From the NCBI GenBank assembly GCA_013399875.1, contig VXAZ01003887.1:310001-374000 (forward strand): a stretch of DNA of 64,000 nt, written 5' to 3'. Of the stretch, positions 59,313 through 64,000 are shown one piece after another (position 1 is the stretch's first letter; the number at the start of each line of letters is the position of its first letter). The notes under the pieces are model-generated. The model did no database searches. It was not told where the DNA came from and was given only the letters and a program-made list of their open reading frames with translations. The DNA is from Gymnorhina tibicen. Lineage: Eukaryota; Chordata; Aves; Passeriformes; Artamidae. The translations under genes were made by a program, and so were the position numbers.

Positions 59313-60510
59313 AGAATCACAGAATTGCTAGGGTTGGAAGGGATCTCTGGAGATCAAGTCCAACTTCTCTTCCAAGGCAGGGTCACCTAAAGCAGGCAAC
59401 ATAGGAACTCATGCAGGTGGGATCTGAATGTCTCCAGAGAGGGAGACTGCACAGCCTCCTTGGGCAGCCTGTTCCAGTGCTCTGCCACACTCAATGTATA
59501 GAAGTTCTTCCTTATGTTGAGGTGGAACTTCTTGTATTCTAATTTATGGCCATTGCTCCTTGTCCTGTCACTGGGCACCACTGAAGAGAGTGGTACCCTC
59601 CTCTTGGCACCTGCCTTTGAGATATTTACATGCATTAGTGAGATCCTCTCTCAGCCTTCTCTTCTCCAGACTGAACAAGCCCAGCTCCGACATTCTCTCC
59701 TCATTAGAGAGATGCTTCAGACCCCTCAGCATCTTTGTGGCCCCTGCTGGACCCTCTCCAGTAGCTCCTTGTCTTTCTTGTACTGAGGAGCCCAGAACTG
59801 GCCATGGCATTCCAGATGTGGCCTCACCAGGGCTGACTAGAGTGGGAGGATCACCTCACTTCACCTGCTGGCCACACTCTTCCTGATGCACCCCAGGATA
59901 TCACTGGCCCTTCTGGCTGCAAGGGCACAGCCAGCTCATGGTCAGCTTGTCATCCACCAGAACTCCCAGGTCCTTCCCAGCAGAGCTGCTCTCTAGTATG
60001 ACAGCCCCCAGATTGTGCTGGTGTTCAGGGTTCTTCCTCCCCAGGTGCAAGACCCTGCACTTGCCCTCGCTGAACCTCATTAGGTTTCTTTCCACCCAAT
60101 TCTCCAGCCTATCAAGGTCACAGTGAATGGCAGCACAGCCTTCAGGTGGATCAGCCACTCCCCCTTTTCATATCACCAGCAAATTTGCTGAGGGTGCACT
60201 CTATCTCTTCCTCCAGGTAACTGATAAACAAGTGGAATAAGACCAGACACAGTATTGTTCCCTGGGGAACACCATTAACAACAGGCCTCCAAATGAATTC
60301 CACTCCACCAATCATGACCCTCTGAGCTCTGCCATTCAGTTCTTGATCCACCTCACTGTCCATTCATCTAGCCCACATTTCCTGACCTGACCTATGAGGA
60401 TATTGTGGGAGACAGTGTCAGAAGTCAAGGTAGACAATACCCACTGCTCTCATCAAGCCATTCTGCCATGTCATCGTCGAAGGTTATGAGAAGTCAATTT
60501 AGATAATAGC
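59313..60510 (-). mobile_element. CR1 LINE, 5'-truncated, about 1.2 kb
   Basis: The + strand begins CACAGAATCACAGAATTGCTAGG, the reverse complement of a CR1 3' end, followed by GTTGGAAGGGATCTCTGGAG, then ORF2 C-terminal and RT sequence in reverse. It reaches into the RT palm region near 60160-60400 and fades at about 60510, where the 5' truncation lies. A full CR1 is about 4-5 kb, so roughly the last quarter remains. It is well preserved in its words but carries frameshifts and a catalytic change (see the pseudogene entry), so it cannot move on its own. Confidence 0.94.
59387..60480 (-). pseudogene. Degenerate CR1 ORF2 (reverse transcriptase, C-terminal part)
   Basis: Reading the minus strand in order: a segment with the RT words NGVPQG and LFISYLEEEIECTLSKF (60151-60363 frame), a segment with DLDRLENWVERN and LHLGRKN (59901-60158 frame), a segment with [23 protein letters not shown] (59568-59810 frame), and a tail with LSVAEHWNRLPKEAVQSPSL ending in a stop at 59387. 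The pieces lie in different frames, so there are several frameshifts. The RT active-site box, normally FADD in CR1, reads FAGD, which removes one of the metal-binding aspartates. The endonuclease domain is absent through 5' truncation. Confidence 0.88.
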
Positions 60511-62389
60511 CAATTCTGTTGCATACTTCACAGACACATATGAGACATAGCCTCTGATTCACACAGTTTGCAGTCTAACTAAAAACAATGTGAATAAAAA
60601 TAAATGCCTCAAAATCATACAAAGGGAGAGAAATTGTAACTACAGATGTAAGAGTTTGCTATATGAATGACAAAGTTGCTGATTTCTGCCCCTCTGCCAA
60701 AGAATAGCTATGCACAGCATAACAATTAATATGCTGCTATTTTCTGTTACTTTTTCCTTCTTTTTCTTTTCTTTTTTTGTTTTTATAAGATCTCTGTGCA
60801 AATTTGCTTGCTGATAGTGAGAAGGATTTGTGCTTTCATGCCAGCAACCTTCAACAGAATTGTCTAAGTGTGAGGTTTTAACAAATTTTGATAAAGATTC
60901 CTGTAATCAATGATATCTTGACTAATGTGACTGTAAGAAGCTCTATTTAATGGAAAAAAAAAAAAGAAAAAAAGATCTGGGTCAATTTGACATTTCATTT
61001 TCTACTCAGTGTCACTCTTTCAAAAACATCCCTATTCAGATACTTCTTGATTATCACTTTTTTCAGAAATCATAATGATTAGCTACAAACATGGGAAAAA
61101 AAGAGAAACGTTGCAACTACAGGAAAGGCTCTGCGTGTTAGACACAATTTTTAATGAGCAATTGACAGAAAAGTTCTCCTAGAAATATGATAAACATGTC
61201 ACTAACAGGAAAAAACCAACCCTCTTTATTGCCTTCCTTTTTTTTTTTCCCCCACATAAGATGAATGTGTTCTAATTCTCTTAAGAACACCTTCCTTTAA
61301 AGAGACCAGACACGTTAGGGACAATTTGCCAGGGCATGAAGCCCCAAAACCCACTTTGGGTGTGAAAAACCATCATTTATGAAGTCTCACTTTTGAAAAT
61401 CTATTGTTTCTTTCCCTTTTAAATTCCCATTATTATCAGTGCTTCAGTGGCTGAGTAGTACCTAAGATTTAGTAATTCCTCAGGCCTATGGGATGTACAA
61501 CCTAGACATTTCTAGACTTCTGACGCAGTTTGACTGTAGAGTACTGTCAAATCACATATAATCCAACACAAAGCACAGGAGAAAGAGATGCCTCCTTTCA
61601 CATCCAGAAATTTAATGATTTGAGCCTGGCACATAGGAGGCCAACGTACTAACTCCTTTTTCTGCTTGATCTGTGACAGAACTCTGAACTTAGGTCTGTC
61701 TCAGTGCACTGAAGAAAAGCTCTCTCATGGTCTGCCTCTGAAGTTGTTCTGTTTTGTAGGAAACCTGTGGCTACTCAGGGAGCAATAGAGAAAGCAAAAG
61801 AAGAATTCTGTAGACTGGTTGTTAGGGCATTCACCAGAGAGATTCAAGTCCTAATCCCTGTTCAGATGAATATTTCAGGATCTTCTCTCTCTTACTGAGT
61901 CTTGTCTACTTCATAAAAAATCCTTAAATATTATTTGAATTGGGATGAGTATCCAAGTATCTCAACTGCCCTTATCACCAACTGCAGCCGTATTACCTCT
62001 TCAGGTCAGTAAGTAGCTAACTGCTTACCCAAAGCAGAATATTCCCAACAAGATGGGCTGAATGAGCCTGATTCTAAAGCCCTCATGGCCCCAAAGCTAC
62101 AATGGTTTAAGAAAACAGATGCTTAATCCCTCTGTTATAATCTTGCCAAAAATGTTAAAAATTGTGTTATTTGACAACAAAAGTGCATGTTTAAGATAGA
62201 GATAATTAAGACATTTTCTCCTTTTTTTTTTCAGGAAAGTGATGGCTTGATTTAAGTGGTACTAACATCAAGAAAAAAAGAAGAAGAAAAGACTGTTAAT
62301 AGGGAGAAATGGCACTTATTTATTAGGAGACAGAAGGCCCCAGGTCACATCTTGTCTCAGCCGACTGCCCCATTTCCCTAAGTCTATTT
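60511..62389. other. Unassigned sequence between two CR1 copies (1.9 kb)
   Basis: AT-rich, with a poly(A)-rich patch near 60953-60974 and a poly(T) near 61240. A possible tRNA-like SINE head is listed separately. No gene supported. Confidence 0.5.
61811..61865 (+). mobile_element. Possible tRNA-derived SINE head with B-box
   Basis: GTTGTTAGGGCATTCACC followed by GATTCAAGTCC (61841-61851) looks like a diverged tRNA-like promoter. The second word fits the B-box consensus GWTCRANNC, and the first resembles the A-box side of a SINE head I remember from reptiles (gttagggcactcacc...ggttcaagtcc). There is no cloverleaf, so it is not a tRNA gene. The body of the element is not recognisable with confidence. 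Confidence 0.33.
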
Positions 62390-63470
62390 TCATACATGCT
62401 ATTTAGTGGCGTGAATTCTAGTTGGAGGCCACTAACCAGCAGTATAACCCAGGGATCAATACTGAGTCTGATCCTGTTAAACACCTTCCTTAATGAACTG
62501 GATGACAAAGCAAACCATACCCTCAGAATGTTTGCTGATGATATAAAACTGAGGGGACTGGCTCATACACTAGAGGGTTCAGCCATCATCCAGAGGGACC
62601 TTGACAGGCTGGAGAAATGGGATGACAGGTACTTTGTGAAATTCAACAAGGAAAAGTACCAAATCCTGCACCTGGGGAAGAACAACCCCAGGCAAATGCT
62701 GGGAACCACTCAGCTGCAAAGGAACTTGGCAGAAAATGACCCAGAGTTCCCAGTGGACACCAAGTTTTACAGAAACCAGCAACGTACCCCTGTGATTGAG
62801 AAAGCTAACTGTATCCTGGGCTGCATTGGGAGGAGTATTGCCATCAGGCTGAGAGGGGTGATCCTTCCCATTTACTGGCAAGACCTTGCCTGAAGTACTG
62901 TGTCCAGTTCTGGGGTCCCCAGTACAAGAGAGAGAAGGAGCTATGGGGATTTGGACTTTACGATCCCATCTAACTTGAGATTTTCCTTGATCCTTTGATA
63001 CCAGACAGGATCTAGCAAAGGATGGCAAAAATGAGGAGGGGACTGGAGCACATCTCCTGCAAAGAAAAGACTGAGAGTGGGGGGACAGTCGAGTCTGGAG
63101 AAAAGAAGGGTCGGGGGGGATCTCAGCCACATGTACAAATACCCAAATGGAGACTGCAAAAAGGATGGAGCCAGGCTCTTTTCACTGGTGTCCAGGAGGC
63201 CAGAGGACCAAAGGCAATGAGCATAACCTGGAAACAGGAGGTCCCATCTGAATATCAGGTAACACTCTTTTACTGTGAATGTGACTAAGCATTGGCACAG
63301 GCTGCCAAGGGAGACTGTGAAGTCTTCCTCTTTGGAGATATTAAAAAAATATCTGGATGTAGTCCTGCAGATCAGGACTGAGCAATCAGCTCTAGATGGC
63401 CCCACCTGAGCAGGAGGATTGTACCAGATGATCCCCAGAGGCTCCTTCCAGTCTCAATCATTCTCATGTC
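62390..63470 (+). mobile_element. CR1 LINE, 5'-truncated, about 1.1 kb, plus strand
   Basis: Sense-strand ORF2 and 3' UTR words run from GGCGTGAATTCTAGTTGGAGG near 62408, through GTTTGCTGATGATATAAAAC near 62529 (RT active site), CACCTGGGGAAGAACAACCCC near 62669 and GTGTCCAGTTCTGGGGTCCCC near 62900, to TGATCCCCAGAGGCTCCTTCC near 63430 and a degraded tail CAATCATTCTCATG near 63455. It belongs to a different CR1 subfamily from the copy at 59313, judging by protein differences and the 3' UTR. Insertions or deletions break the frame after 62893. Confidence 0.92.
62396..63400 (+). pseudogene. Degenerate CR1 ORF2 (reverse transcriptase) with FADD box retained
   Basis: A 165-residue open segment (62396-62893) begins within the RT palm. 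It has ITQGSILSLILLN (QG at residues 19-20), the active-site FADD at residues 46-49 (62531-62542), then LEGSAIIQRDLDRLEKW and KYQILHLGKNNPRQMLGTTQ. It stops at 62893. Further ORF2 fragments such as a KSSSLEIFKKYLDVV-like stretch near 63319-63363 lie in another frame. Everything upstream of the palm, including the endonuclease, is missing, so it is non-functional despite the intact box. The ATG at 62396 is incidental, not a true start. Confidence 0.88.
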
Positions 63471-64000
63471 ATCATTCCAGTCTCAATATATACTCATCAT
63501 ATAGGGGTGCACTGGACTTCTTATCACTACAATGGCCTAAATCCCACAACAAATGCCATTTCAGGGATTTCTAGTGCATTCAAGTGGCTTGTGCAGCATC
63601 TCATTCTGAGATGTAGGGATGTCTGAATTGTTCATATGAATTTTTAAGTACAATTTTCTACCTGAACATGAAATCTTGCAGGGGTTCAAAGCCCTTGCAT
63701 GCTTTTTACATTTTACTTATGAGTTTCCACTATATTTACAGATCTGGGAACCAAATTTACAATTGACATAGAAACATCTATTCTTTTATCCCTGACACTT
63801 TGCTAGCTGAGAAGTAACTACTGTCACTAGGGGGTGCAAGGTCTTGGGAGTATCTAGCTCAGTGTCAAAGACCACCTGTGACAACCTGACCACGAGTATC
63901 TGAAAGAAAAATATCCTTTAAAATGCATGAAAAAGACATGAATTCCTATCGTATTGGAAGATCATTTCTCCCAAATTCAGAAAGAGCAAAAAATCACTAC
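63471..64000. other. Unassigned non-coding sequence to the window end
   Basis: No recognised gene or repeat. A CTCAATCATTCTCATG / CTCAATATATACTCATC near-duplicate at 63453-63500 may be slippage at the CR1 3' end. Confidence 0.5.

Noticed and set aside
1..64000. CRISPR arrays, operons, rRNA or tRNA genes, or a bacterial/phage system
   Set aside because: No regularly spaced identical repeats with unique spacers, no ribosome binding sites ahead of frames, no cloverleaf or rRNA words. Repeat families are those of a bird genome.

Overview
The window looks like intergenic DNA from a bird, most likely a songbird (passerine). The evidence is the repeat content: ten CR1 LINE fragments with the avian 3' end (the ATTCTATGA-type tail), and LTRs that resemble the passerine TguLTR5 and TguLTRL2 families. 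Those family names come from memory of the consensus sequences, not from a search. The sequence is AT-rich and carries no bacterial signatures such as operons or ribosome binding sites. I found no host protein-coding gene, rRNA or tRNA that I can support. The longer reading frames are CR1 reverse-transcriptase relics, by-products of GC-rich LTR sequence, or by-products of a hexamer repeat.

Layout. About 268-2605 is a degenerate TTAGGG array (an interstitial telomere-like block). Its second half contains a diverged longer unit repeated about four times. An old solo LTR follows at 2847-3401. From 3.4 to 17.3 kb the sequence is mostly unassigned, with four 5'-truncated minus-strand CR1 copies and a second, younger solo LTR (14896-15489) flanked by a 5-bp AATGG duplication. 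A MIR-like relic sits near 17.8 kb. A 1077-bp GC-rich solo LTR at 23143-24219 is flanked by a perfect CTCTT duplication and retains a TATA-like box and an AATAAA signal. The next 21.9 kb, to about 46.1 kb, holds no repeat or gene I can name with confidence.

From 46 kb on, mobile elements are denser. There is an ERVK-like LTR on the minus strand (46139-46744), several CR1 pieces, an 8-N assembly gap inside a poly(A) tract (50610-50617), a GT/AT microsatellite (54.6 kb) and a second MIR-like relic (56.5 kb). Two larger CR1 copies then lie with their 5' ends facing each other: minus strand at 59313-60510 with a damaged RT, and plus strand at 62390-63470 with the FADD motif still readable. A tRNA-like SINE head may lie between them at 61.8 kb.

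I did not find an undescribed biological system here. The items most worth a second look are the higher-order structure and orientation of the telomere-like array, a 29-bp near-perfect palindrome at 13.8 kb, a 15-bp hairpin at 21.5 kb, the clean LTR insertion at 23.1 kb, and the long repeat-poor stretch that would be the place to test for conserved noncoding elements.
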